DNA of 46,368 nucleotides from Flammula alnicola. Its lineage: Eukaryota > Basidiomycota > Agaricomycetes > Agaricales > Strophariaceae. A program made the position numbers and the translations under genes. Shown here piece after piece: positions 1 through 12,500 of the stretch (positions are counted from its first letter, which is position 1; every line of letters starts with the position of its first letter). Under the pieces are notes generated by a model. That model saw nothing but the letters and a program-made list of their open reading frames with translations, was not told the origin of the DNA and made no database searches. The stretch lies in the NCBI GenBank assembly GCA_015499995.1, contig JADNRV010000362.1:1-46368 (forward strand). Direction: 5' to 3'.

Positions 1-1509
1 TTTGTCAGGTGTATCATTTTCTGAATGTCTGCAGGTCACCTTGGGTACGTAGGGTGACGGTAGGTAAGAGGGAAGAGTGTAAAAAACTGACCACTAATGA
101 TATATATCGGTCCGTATTCCCGACGTCCGAATCGGACATAGTTTTCGCGAAGTGAAAACAAGTGAAAGCAGCCTTACAGCCAAATTCAAAACGATAGGCC
201 ATCAAAAAAAAACATCTACATAGCGGACCCAAATATTCAATCCCCGACAGGGCACACATAAAATTACATAATCTCTCCAAGCAGCTCGCCCAAACACCGG
301 CGACCATTTCGGATCATGGAATTTCAGCTCCGCCCACCAAGTATCTTTTTTGTGATGGCCTATCGTTTTGAATCTGGCTGTAAGTGACTGATCCATCCAT
401 AACTCCACATCTGAGGCCTCTTGGAGCTGGATGCTGTCGAAATGCAGCTATGCGGTTGCCTTTAGCAAATACCATGAGTATAATCAGCAAAACGAGCAAG
501 AGAAATTAACAAGCGATTTGATCACCCAGACGTCTTATACAGCATATGGGACCAAAGATCTGTCAAAATCACGCCTTAGCAAAAGGAAATAGCTAGCATA
601 CGACACGCCTGGAATACTCACTAGCACACGCAACCTATCGTAGCTGAAATTTCTCAGACTCCATCATTGTTTGTTCGGAAACTGACATCGTGATGTCCAA
701 GAGACGTCAGATTAACATTCCCCGCCGCTGATTAGTTCAGCCTCCACGTTCCTCGTCGCACGAGCAGAGAGATTGCTGAGATTGATCGGACTATGGGTTG
801 GAAAACACAAAATAGCTTGAAAGGTATGGCGGTTGTATCGGCGGCGCCGGTCGGATTGGTGTATCCCGACGAAAATACTTAGCCTCACTGGCAGGCGAAT
901 CCAAGCAGCCCGCGTGGAAAGCCCCAGAACATCCGTTAGCTTTCACATGTCATGACTCTTGAAACATACGGGAACTATGCTGACGTATACTGATGAAACC
1001 TGGTTGGTATCCATGAGCATCGCACACGGAACGAGTAGACGTGGTCACCTTGTAGATGGCAGAGTATGTACCGCTGGATATGTAATCCCCTGCATCCAAA
1101 GTTCAACTAGAGCCGGTAGAGTCCGTAAACGCGAGAATCCATGGCCATATACAGTAGCGTCAGTGGCCTGAAGCCAGAGTGATAGCCTGCCCAGGGTCGT
1201 AATTTGATTTGGAGGTGGCCTGTAACGCACGCGCGAGGGCGTTAACTACACTATCGACGAGGCACGAAAGTTTGCGGTCGCGAGATGTTGGGCACTCGCA
1301 GTGTGCGCGTAGGTTAGAAAGCTTTTCCTTGAAAACGAATTAGCCCTTGTGAAATGCATTAGCGCCCAGATGTCATAAATTAGAAAGGACAGAATTGGAA
1401 CTGAAGCTGGGCTTACACTGAGTCAAATGTGTTCACCATAACGTTGGTCAAGATTCTGAACGTAACAGTGCACGTTCCTTAGGCTTGGATTGCAATACAA
1501 CACCAGCGA
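1..1509. other. Left-edge region without a recognisable gene
   Basis: No reading frame here shows a recognisable domain, and the short open frames look like chance. Two things stand out. There is a foldback repeat at 173-384, annotated separately. Also, the reading frame of the phospholipase C relic at 1510-4510 runs out here instead of continuing into the C2 domain expected at its C-terminus. The rest is unassigned non-coding or decayed sequence. Confidence 0.5.
173..384. repeat. Foldback (inverted-repeat) element, possible MITE or hairpin
   Basis: Bases 173-212 and 345-384 are near-perfect reverse complements. The arms run from CTTACAGCC through the shared core CGATAGGCCATCA into a run of A and differ at only a few positions. 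They enclose about 130 bp of unrelated sequence. The shape fits a non-autonomous DNA element or MITE, or a locus that could form a hairpin transcript. I could not see a clear target-site duplication at either end. There is no transposase nearby. Confidence 0.6.
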
Positions 1510-4500
1510 AGCACTGTAAGATAATGATTGGAAGCTAAGCTTGTCCCGAGGCAAGCTGCTGGGCCGAGATAACCTTCACGTTGAGGCTGTGAAATGTTCG
1601 CTTCGCAAGGAGTTCCTTCTGCGCGAGACGAATGGCATCAGGCTTAAGGACATAGCCTGACCTCCCATTCCTTTGAAGCATGCCATGATGATCATATACC
1701 CAAGGTCTGTGAGCACAAGGCCATTCATATCAGAAGACAAGCAAAAAGCGCCAAGCACGAAGCAAACACACCAAACGTCTGTCAGTTCAAAGCAACCAAC
1801 TGGGCTCCAGCTGCCCAAAACCGATGCGGCTCGTAATTCGTCGATGAAACCCGCATACCCTTCGGATATGTCCGCACAAGGTAGGTCTTCGTATGCTTGA
1901 TCAAATCCCACATGCTGAACCGCAGCATCTTGTTCACCATTTTCTCGGAGAGCGAGGACATGTGCTCCGGCGCGTACTCTTCTTTCTTGTTGATTCCGCG
2001 ACACTTGACGTCTACGGTGTACACCAGCAGAGCGAGGAGCTGCAAGGACACCTTGGGCTTGGGTCGCCCATCGACGTCGGACAGTCTGCGGGCAGTAACT
2101 CCTGGTGTTTTGCGCGCCGCGGAAAGAGGTGGCGAGGTGAGCGAGGGAAGGGATGACGGCACTGAGGTCGACACAATGATAGACATGGAAAGGGGAGACT
2201 GCAAAAGGACCATTTCGGGCGTAGGTGTCGAGGAGCTTGTACTCTGCCGGACGCGTTGGAAAAATGTCCCATGCGGCGAAGACGTTGATGGGAGTGAGAC
2301 GTGTTTAAATCCACTATAGATGTACTCGTCGAAGATAATGAGAAATTTGATTCAGTTGGAGCCGGCGAGGAGCTTTTGTTTCTCCTATGTGCACGCTGTA
2401 GGAAATACGGCCGTGCTGGTGGTGGTGATGCGGCAGTGATACGAGACAATGGTGCTCTGGCCGATTCTATCGAGACATAGAAGGAGGAGATTGCGACAGA
2501 ACCATTTCTTTAGCTTTAGATGTCGAAGATCCTTTGCCGCGCTCTTCACGCGTTGTATTATGTTTGTCATTGCTTTCGAGATTTGCTCTGCAGATACGTG
2601 AAGTTAGATACTGGAGAGGAAATTCTGAACGGAACAGGTAACATACCTTTCATAGCTGAATTCGATTGCGTCCGTTGTTCCTTTTTTGTGGGATCATCCG
2701 GAAGCCCATTCAAGATCTCAAAGAACACATCCGAGTCAGAGGTAGAAGACGATATATCGGTAAAATATCCGTCGCTGTCCATGGAGTCCATCCTGACGAG
2801 ATCTTGATTCTTTGCCTAAAGAAGAATTGACTTAGAATAAGGTAAACGTCCCGTTAACGTAGTAGAAACGCGCCTTCAGCAATATCTTCCCCTTCAATTT
2901 CCCTGGACTGGGGAGCACCTCAATCTTCGGCAAGCCCTCCGGTGGCACCCGGACAAGACACTCTCCAAACTCCTCGGTCATAATGGCCGCAATCCGATCC
3001 TGCTGATGCAGCGAGTAATGCACTTTGGCAGAAATGATGATGGGTACGGAGAGGTGCTGAAGCCGTATTTCATTATAATCTGGCATACCTTTCGAAGCGA
3101 GAGCTTGGTCGTAAGCGTTTTGCCGCGGAATATCATGGGCTCCAAGTCGTCGTCGTAAATATCGACTGTATGCGTTCGAAGGATGAGTTTCAGGGTTGAG
3201 AAAGATGAAGGGGGAACGTTCATTCGACACTGCGACAACTGTGCAGTAAACCCTGATATACCCTTCAGCCGTACTGGAGCCCACTAGCTGGTGTCCAACA
3301 AGATACGTGTTATGCGACGACGATATGAAGTACTCCGAAAGTGGTCGCGTCATATCTTGCCAAACGTCACTGTGTTGGTCCGTGAATGCTGAATTGTCTG
3401 GCGAAAGGAGAAACGATGTAAACGCATTGACGGTCATCACGGCGGAGGTCGTCTCCGCAAGGCCATGAGCATAAGCTGTATCGTCGGCTCGGTGGCCAAG
3501 TTGGCCTGTAGATCTCGAGTACTTGTTGAATAAATTTGGAGATCAGCTGTCTTCATTGACGACTTGAACCTCATTATTAATTTGTGATTCTCTGGGACGC
3601 AAAAAATAGCGCACCTTCTGCTTCTCCTTCATGAACTTCTCGAACAACCCAAAGTCAAAAATTCCATCTTTTGCGTCTTGTACAACCTATCTATCTCTGG
3701 ACGCGCCTTGAGGAGCTTCACAAAGCATCGAAATCATCGATATCGAGAAATTGACGCTTTTGGGTGGCCGCTTGCTGCACGAGACAACAGGCTTTGCGGC
3801 GAGAAGAGAACAAAAGCCGAGCAAAACACATCTTGAACAACCTGAGAAGGTCCTCGCGGTTCGAGTTAATGTTCAACTTCCTGCAAAGGCTCTCTATTTC
3901 GTTGAACGACAGTTTGTGGTCCGGCTCCTCGTCTGCCGCCTTCCAGTACTGCTTCTCACATAGAGCCTGACGCATCTCCCCACACGCAAGCCCTCGCATA
4001 AGCTCCTGCCTCATACCTGTGGAGATCACGCAGGGTATGGTCCCATATCTGGTAGGTTTCTTTGTCGGGGGGGACAAGATGCAAAGTCTTGCAGTTGCCG
4101 TCCAGGATGTAGATAATAGTGAGCCATCGGTCTTGGTATTCTTTCGCTAGCTGGACGTGCTCGCGATTATACCGTGCTCGTAGCCGGAGTGAATCTCCTT
4201 GATGTTCTCGATGGGAACTGGGCATGTTAATGAAGCATACGAGCAGCGTAAATAAAGCAAGATACTCACTAATTTTATGCTTCTTCGAAACCCACACAAT
4301 TTGGCCCAAATCTGCGTCCGCGTGCCTCGTTGGAGGAGCCGAAGCGTCTTGACATCGCCTATGACAGGCGACGGAGGCCCTGGCTCTGACGCCAAGACGC
4401 TTCCCAAAACATATAACACAATCCGTCTCTCTACCATGCAAGGTTGCCAGCCCTGCGGCTGGGCCGAATGTCATGATGAACGCACTTAGGGACGCGCACA

Positions 4501-4510
4501 CATTTAATTT
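1510..4510 (-). pseudogene. Decayed phosphoinositide-specific phospholipase C (PLC-delta type)
   Basis: Minus-strand fragments in changing frames follow the order of a PI-PLC. The PH domain lies at about 4400-4020 (DRWLTIIYILDG). EF-hand-like sequence follows at 3960-3660, the catalytic X domain at 3440-2830 (ISSSHNTYLVGH), a serine-rich linker, and the Y domain at 2130-1560 (KCRGINKKEEYAPEHM, STNYEPHRFWAAGAQLVA). Some old introns are still visible, for example in the Y domain at about 1717-1776. Lesions I can place: frame shifts at about 4180, 4015 and 3720; a lost splice donor near 3215; a TGA at 1782-1784 where the family has the Trp of NWQTFD; and a one-base deletion near 1690. The frame stops near 1510 at the start of C2. 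An intact enzyme would cleave PIP2 to IP3 and diacylglycerol. Several independent lesions plus the missing C2 argue for a dead gene rather than one or two sequencing errors. Confidence 0.85.
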
Positions 4511-6523
4511 TCAATGACATCGCAACATTTTCACAATCACGTGTTGCGGAGAAAGCGGCTCTATAGCGTTCGCCGTTCCAGTCGTGAATTATTCACGTAT
4601 ATATATACTACCATCCAAATACCATCCTTAAGGTGCTGGAAACCTCTCATCGAAAAAGGGATCCAGCAGCGTCGCCGCGGGTGCTAAGCAACTGCTCGTG
4701 GCCAGACATACTTTGGACATACTCAATCTTACTGTGCCAATCAGAAATGGCTTGATAGGCTTAATATTCCACGGAATCGATTTGAAAACCAAAGGCCTTA
4801 ACACGTTCCTACGTACCGTGTAGCATCGCGTTTTTATTCGCGTTCAATCATGAGAAGGAGACATCTATTCCTAGTCGAATGTCGTATGTAGAACAGTCAA
4901 AATAAGACAACTCTCACAAATTGTGCCTGATGTAATGGGTGCCATAAATTTCATTTAGAGCAAGGCCGTGTGCCTGACTCATTCACCTTCTATCCGACTG
5001 TGAAACAGATATTAGTGTGAACACGAAGGACATTGACCGGGAAGACCCGCGAGCTAATTAGCCTAAGAAGGAGCGAGATAATATCGGCTGCTTTGATCAC
5101 CTCTGATCGTGGCAAAGACCTCTGGACAATGGGCTTTTGACTCGAAGGCATCACATCAGTCTGCATATGATATATACACGCGTCGTGCTGATAGCGAATT
5201 CTTCTTCACTGCTTTCCCTCTCCTCCACAGAGCCCCTCCTCTGCTGAATATCGACGAATCTGTAGTTCTTGAGCCTGAACATCAACACGGAACAACACAC
5301 GCGTCGAACACTAATGTTAAAGCGTCAGAGCTTTTTTGTGTGATTCCAAGGATGTATTGGCGTGACATACGCGACACGGTGAGCAGTTCATTCAATCATT
5401 GTTCCCTGGGTATTGAGACAAGTAGGACCCGTTCTACAGAACAATACGGTTGTCATGCCGAGCAAAAGCGTTAAACTTCAGTTCGACCAAGGCCATCCGC
5501 GTACAGTTCGTCAGCCACACTCGTCCCCTACAGCGTATGCTCTGACTTACCTCGGTCTTTTCATCCTACAGTACTTGCAGAGCTCCGCCAGCTGCTCTTC
5601 CAGACGCGTAAAAGAATCATTGATGTGTAGGAGGCCTCTTGTGCTATAACAACTCGACGATTGACTGGCATGAGGACTGGTGTCTACAACACTACTGAGT
5701 GGATGACACTTGGAAAAAAACCTGTCAAAACCAACATACCGTAAACACTGGAGGAATCATTCCACGACTCGACCTTCCGAAGATCTTTTGAACGTCCCCC
5801 AACAGCTGTGAATGCATGTCGGCGTAATGAGTTTTAGCCTGGATCTGGTTCGCTGGTCACAGTCTGAGGGCCCACAACTCGACAACAACTCGACAACAAG
5901 AGGAGCACTATGCGAATCCATACAACACTGCCAGAAGTCCTCTCTGAGCCCTGTGCCCTCAGCCACAATGCGCGTTTTTTGCGCGTTTTTCAAATATCGA
6001 GTTCCTTGTTTGCGGTGTCTCCTCGGACACGGAATCACGTCAATTTCCAACAAGAAATCTCCAAGGATTACTGCAGTATCCATAGTCCGCCTCTTCAACG
6101 TCCAACACGACCTTGTATTTGTTCTGAAGGTTTCTAAGCGTTCTGACCTTGTTCTGACCTAGGTGGGACAAATGGGCTGAAGGTAACCAAGTCCAAATAT
6201 CGTCCCGTTTGTGTGTTTGGCTAGACTTCACGCTGAACTTCGAGTTCATGACCACGCCTTGCCTTGTACACGAGTTCTCCTCGTTTCTAGGGAGGTCAAG
6301 AGAACCTTGACGGTGGCATTGGGGGGAATGTATTCGGGAGCTGGATTGAGCAACATTGTTCAAATTACCAAAAGAAGCGATCAATCACGATATCGTCACC
6401 GTCCAGTCATAACATAACCAAACCACATTATTCCCAAAGTATCCATGCTCTGGCATCCTTCTTCCCTTCAAAGAGCCTGCTTTTCTCTTCGTTCTTCAGC
6501 CCATTTCTTTCCTTTTCCAAGAT
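4511..6523. other. 2-kb stretch without a convincing gene
   Basis: This lies between the PLC relic and the F-box gene. It contains a plus-strand open frame at 5109-5474 and overlapping minus-strand frames at 5757-6384. The latter read partly protein-like but change frame and match no family I know; they could be a second decayed gene. A TATA-like run (tatatatata) sits near 4600, upstream of the PLC relic. The last few hundred bases should hold the F-box promoter. Confidence 0.4.
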
Positions 6524-8330
6524 ATGCCCCACTTCTGGTTGAAACATAACAGGAACATGCCAGCTCTCTTCCGTCTTCCCGATGAAATTCTCGAGGAGAT
6601 CGTCTCAGAGCTCGATCAGCATACCGACTTGGTAGCATTCGCCCTTGCCTCGCGGATGTGTGCCGCCCTGGTCGTTCCTCACCATACGCAGTACCGGATA
6701 CTGCGAGTGCGACATACTCTACCGGATATGTGGGCTCACCTCGCACGACGGGCAGATCTTGCTCGCAACGTGCGGGAAGTCCATATTTGTGAACGAACGA
6801 ACGTGTGGGCCGCCGATCACTATCCCACCACTCTCATTGACAGGCACCTCGACGGAGATCTTGCAAACGCAGAAGAAAGCGTCAGGATACGCAACATCTG
6901 CCAGGCGCTGAGTCATATGCACCGCTTGCGAGTCTTCACCTGGTCATGGAAAGACGTTCAGGGACAACAACGGCCCACATCTCACCCAGCCCACGAGAAC
7001 GCCATTTTGACCGTCGTATCCCAGCGGCCCGAGCTGGAACAATTCAGTCTAAATGGGAAGTTCGCATTACATGCTCTGAATTCCACCCGCGACCCCAATA
7101 GCTTGACTTACCCAGTATGCGAATGTTCACTGATAACGACTAACACCGTATTAATTTATTAATTCTCTATAACAGGTTTGGAAGTTGTCCAATTTGAGGT
7201 CTTTATCACTCGCCGGTGAAACCTGGGCTAAACTTGGTAACTCAAAGCATCTTTGCCACCTGCTAGCAAAGTCGCCCCACTTGGAGGTAAGGAAACCGGT
7301 GATTATCATTTTTTGCTAGGATTTACTGAACCACTTTTGTAGTACCTTGAAGTGCCTCTCGAGTTTCATCATCTTGCCGAATGTCATTTGCCAAAGCTCA
7401 AGAAATTGAAACTTGTATTGCAAGCTGGTGCGGCAAACACGGGAATAGATCGCTCCCGCACCCGCTTTCTTGAGAACCATCCTTCTATTGAGGAGCTCGA
7501 CTGGTCACCTGTCGGCATTCCTTGCATCGCCCCAGATTCTCTTCCCAACCTCAAATATCTTCGTACCAACAGACAATTCGTTATGGCGCTTAACGATCCA
7601 GATTATGGCGCGAGTTCGTTCCCCTTGATGACTCCTCCATCTACGCCAGTCACGGTCAGTACCCCGGTCCCTGCCGAACCCATCCCTGCACCCGCGGGGA
7701 TATTGCGGCGAATTGAAAATCTCGATGTGTTTTCCCTCGATGCGCAAAATCTCTTGGACTTGAAGTTTTTGCAGCCCGAGAACTTACGAAGGCTGAAGCT
7801 TCATACCTTCGGTGATATCTCAACGCTTCACCAGATCGCGGAAACCTTCCCCAATATTGAGTGGTTGTCGTTGCCTACAATGCATCTGCCTTCAGGCGCT
7901 GCTCATCCGATCCCTGTTGACAAGGTTTGAACCTTTCCTCCTTCTCGTTTTCTCATCGCTCAATTTTGTTTGGTGTTTTTTAAGGTGCAATGGCTTGATA
8001 TTCTGCCACGATTTACCAAATTGCAAGTTTTCCGAGGACTTGGTCTCTGGCACTGTGTGAAGAATGACCGGCAAGCGGTGCATGACATCATCATGAACCT
8101 GGTTCAGACCTGCCCACACCTTCGTGTATTGGATCGCTTAAACAAGTACGATGAACCCGACGCTCACAAGCAAGTTGTTATCGCACGTCAAGGCGACCAA
8201 GGCGAGCAGATTTCTTATAGTATTATGAAAATGAATTCACGGTACGCCTACGACTATATTGTGAGAATTTGTTTTGGCCTGACCTATGAATAGAAATCCT
8301 TTTGACGTTACGGATGGAGCGTTCGATTAG
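6524..8330 (+). CDS. F-box protein
   Basis: Five exons, 6524-7114, 7176-7286, 7343-7924, 7985-8241 and 8294-8330, give a 525-residue protein with all phases consistent. The N-terminus has an F-box (LPDEILEEIVSELD, residues about 15-55). The rest is leucine-rich and irregular, with strands such as LPNLKYLRT and FPNIEWLSLP, resembling the degenerate LRR-like region of fungal F-box proteins. Such proteins normally link a substrate to Skp1-Cul1 ubiquitin ligase; the substrate is unknown. An ATG at 6557 sits directly before the F-box and could be the true start. The last intron contains an in-frame stop at 8291-8293, so a gene caller that misses it would end the protein early. The spliced ending, NPFDVTDGAFD, looks more natural. 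Confidence 0.88.
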
Positions 8331-9574
8331 CGCTCACCTCGATCATCCGTTTTTCCATGCCCTCCTATTCCCCTATCTTTGACCCACCTATCCCTTAATC
8401 CCCGGATACCACCACCCTCCGGTTCCATAGTCCACCCAGAGTGGCGCTGCGAATTTCGCAGCACGATCTTTGTCTTCCACACCAGCACTGGTTCGCATCG
8501 GCGAACCTTCTATATCCCACTTTCCTTGCATCGAGATACGACCTCGCTCCTAATGAGGGACCTGTACACGTCGCCGGTATGTATGTATGAATTTGTTAGC
8601 CCCGTGGTGAATCTTGCACCCCCTTCGATTTGGGGTGCTTGTATTATTTACCAACTAATGTGGCAATATACACTTGACTTGTATCATGTTTATGCCTCCC
8701 TCAGACTCTAGACTATACACACTCGGTAGCCCGAGCCTCAAAATCAAGACAGGCTACTCTATCTTCGGTGCCTTGATCGAACCGAACAGCCCAAGTCCGC
8801 AAGTCTCAACAGCTTTATTGTTGCTCCTCGGCCATAACCGAGTTGATTAAGGGTGCATGGACGTTCTCCTATATCCTCCAGGCCTCATGAGGCTCGAGGC
8901 ACGGGCTTGAAGTCTGGTCGAAATGCATTCACATCTCAGCATCCGCCATCGCCGCAGTGTCAATATCTCCAAAATTCCTTTCTTTTCGCCTTGAGCAAGT
9001 TTTCTCGACGCCCGAGTGCTGAAGATCAGCTTGAAGCTACGGGCGCTTTTACTCCTCCGTTTGTTCAAAGTTGTTGGTTCAGTTCGTTCGATTGTGTTGT
9101 TCTAATGATGTCGGGAATGACTGAACTTCAATGATTGAATTGTAGTACATACTACAAGGGCATGTATATTTTGTATATGGTACCATGTACCCATAGGCTG
9201 CGGGATTTTGTCGTATCATTCGAGGCTCTTGCGGAGAGCTCTCCCTTTTAACTAGGGCCTTCGTTTTAGACTTGTCGCTCTCCCTCTTCATGAGTACTGC
9301 AAGCCAGACGTTTAAATGGAAAACATTTCTGATCAAGTCGTAGAGTCGCATACACTAAGTGACAGTCAACTGGTCAACGACCAGTAGTCATTCTGGGCTA
9401 AATTTGGCGCCAAGTCACGCGCCCGAAACGGCAAGGGCTCAGACTGGTTCATCGAGTTCGACGGCGGCGGCATCAGCCCACGTTCTGTTACCTCATTACA
9501 CACAAACCTCCTATTCTCTACCCTACATTTCCACCAAACTTTGCTGGGTTATCGATTGACAAGCGTGGCACACA
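8331..9574. other. Intergenic: F-box 3' end and Rab-GAP promoter
   Basis: About 1.2 kb with no supported gene. Short open frames on both strands lack conserved features. The region should contain the F-box 3' UTR and the promoter of the Rab-GAP gene that begins at 9575. Confidence 0.5.
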
Positions 9575-12500
9575 ATGTCCACGATATCGACGGCCCTTCG
9601 ACACTTTAAGGAACCCACCAAGGAACAGTTAACGCAAATATTCTTTTCGTTGCCTCCCTTGGAATCGGGAGATGGGGAGAAGAACGGTGACCAGGATGTT
9701 ACGAAGATGGACATCAACGCGGTTCTTAGTCTCGGAGAAGCGGAAGACTCTTATGTGGGTTCAACGTTGCGACCGGGATACAGCCATTTAGACTAATCAC
9801 GGACTCCTCTTTCCACAGGCAGGCAAATTGCATATAATGCCACCATATCTGGCGTTCTCGTCTCTCGATAAGAAGTCTGTACGGTTTACAATACCCCTCT
9901 CAACGATTCGTAGGGTCGAGAGGCTGAATGCGCGCGCCGGAGTCTATGCCTTGAGCTTGCTAACTTGGCATGGCATGAAGATCGTAAGTTCAGATAAATT
10001 CGAAATCTGAAACCAGCTAATATTGAACCTAGATTGTGCAACTGACATCTTTGCGCCCGACTGCAGATCTTTTCTGTTCGCTACTGCGCGACGCTCTGAA
10101 GGTTGAACTGCAACGCGGTCAAATGAAACTGGTCAAAAGCTTCGTCAAGACATGCTATTCGGAAGTCCTTGTCTCAGAGTCCTCGAATGCCGTCGACAAC
10201 GAGCGTGAAGATGGAAGCTTAATTACAGATGAGAAAGACGGCAGCTCTCAAGGAGTCAGTTATCACGGTGGTCTCGGTCTGAAATTTAAATTTCCCGGAG
10301 ACCCAAAGAAGTTTGTCCTAGTTCCTCTTGCCTCACTTATATGTCGCTAACGGGTTGACAGACTTCGCGAAGCGTCAAAAATTAAGCTATGGACAACATA
10401 CTTGAGGAGTAAGTCTTTCGATTAGACCTAACAGCTCATTGATCTCAATGATCTTCAGCCCATGGACGCAACTTGACCCTCCTTCGTTATCCGCAATGTA
10501 CGCGCCTCGTACAAGTTGGTCTTCCTAACCGTCTACGTGGAGAGATGTGGGAAACGCTTTCGGGATCAATATATCTTCGCTACTCGAACCCTGGATACTA
10601 CGAACGTCTGCTCGAGGAGCACAAAGGAACCACGAGCACGAGCACTGAGGACATAGAGAAAGATTTGCATCGGAGCTTGCCTGAGTATGCCGGCTACCAA
10701 TCGGAAGAAGGAATTAATTCTCTGCGTCGCGTTCTGCGAGCCTACACGTATATGAACCCAGAATTAGGGTATTGTCAGGTCACTCATCGCTTTCTTCTTT
10801 GTAAACCATCCAGAATCGCTCATGGGTTTATAGGCAATGAACATCCTTGCGGCGGCTATCCTGATGTGAGATCTGAGTTTCGACATGGCGAAACACCTGC
10901 TTACATGCTCACATCTAGCTATATGTCAGAAGAGCAAGCCTTTTGGTTGCTGGAAGTCCTTTGTGGCCGTTTGCTTCCAGGATACTACGCGTGAGGTTTC
11001 TTTCGCAAGGTCTCTGCAGTCTACTGACAATGTTTCTCTAATCGAAGGCCATCAATGCATGGAACCTTGCTTGATCAGCGGGTATTTGAGTCTCTCGTCC
11101 AGAGATACTTACCCATTATCCATGATCATTTCCAAGTCGTTGATGTGCAACTGTCTGTGGCATCTCTCCCATGGTTTTTGAGTTTGTGGGTACCACCAAT
11201 ATATGTATCGCAGGGGGCACAACTAATACGGTGCCAACAGATATATCAACAGTATGCCGATGGTGTTCGCCTTCCGTATCGTCGATTGCTTCCTGTGCAT
11301 GGGACCGAAGGTCTTATTCCAAGTTGGGTATGTGCCGGAAACCTGATTCTGAACTCTTAACTAATAAAGATGGTAGATTGGGTCCGTTTTACCCCCAGCC
11401 ATTTCCATTTCCATAACTGACCACACAAATTTAGCTATACTGAAAATCAACGGAGAACAACTTCTTCAGATTCAAGATGATGGCCAATTCCTCAAGTAAG
11501 TATTCATCTCGACCTACGGGCTTCACGCTTACGATAAATCTCGCAGTTTGATGAGAGACTACTTCGCATCATTAGGGGACTCTGCGCATCCCAATTCACT
11601 GGATCCTCGAGCCCGCGCTATTACTGTGTTCCAGGAGCTACTTCTAGTCTCATTTAGGGAGTTTTCCATCATCACAGAGGATATTATACTATCTGAGCGG
11701 AGGAGGTTCAGAGGCGAGATTATCCACAGTATCGAATCATTTGCTAAACGTGGTGCTATCCGAAACCTCAAGACCCTCGGAAGATTTAACAAAGAGCAAG
11801 CGGGACTGGTTTACGATGCGCTATACAAAGCTATGTGTATCATTCCGCCACCTCCGACTGTCGCCCCGCCTCCATCCTTGTTCACGACTGACGAAGGACA
11901 CGAAGACAAACCAGAGACCAGAGTCGGGTTGAGAACTTTCAGACAATTCCTTAGCGAAATCGCGACGTGGGCGAGAGATGAGAAGATTGTCATGAACGGA
12001 TTCCAGGTCATTAGTCCCGTTGCTTTGACATCCAAACTCTCATTCTTTTCCTTGTCATTAGCAACGTATCGATCGTGAAGTCGCAGAACATGAGTTCATT
12101 GATCGACTATTTTACTTCTGGGATACAGCGTGCCGTGGTGCTCTGTCATTCCAGGTATGTTGCTCGATGACTATTTTCTTCCTTTTCTATCTGATAAACT
12201 GAATTTAGGATCTTATTTCGGGCCTCGACGGCGTTATGTTCAATGATCTGATGGAGAATATCGAATGGTTCTTTAATCTTCACGACAAGAATAAGGATGG
12301 CTATCTTACCAAAGATGAAGTCTTAACGTTGTCTGAGTCATTCCTAGTTCGTGTGTTATCAACTACTCTTTCCAGTATTCTGAACACCGCCTTTTCAGTT
12401 TATTTTCCGCTACGAGATCGGAGATGCATACCTGGGTGCTGTTAGTCGTTTTATGACGAATGCCTTCGAATACGGTGATGCTCTTCTGCCTCAAACCCAG

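Noticed and set aside
5109..5474. Open frame containing FCVIP, resembling the CaaX end of a mushroom pheromone precursor
   Set aside because: The motif is internal: RMYWRD follows with no stop codon. CVIP is also not a usual pheromone ending, and no receptor gene lies nearby.
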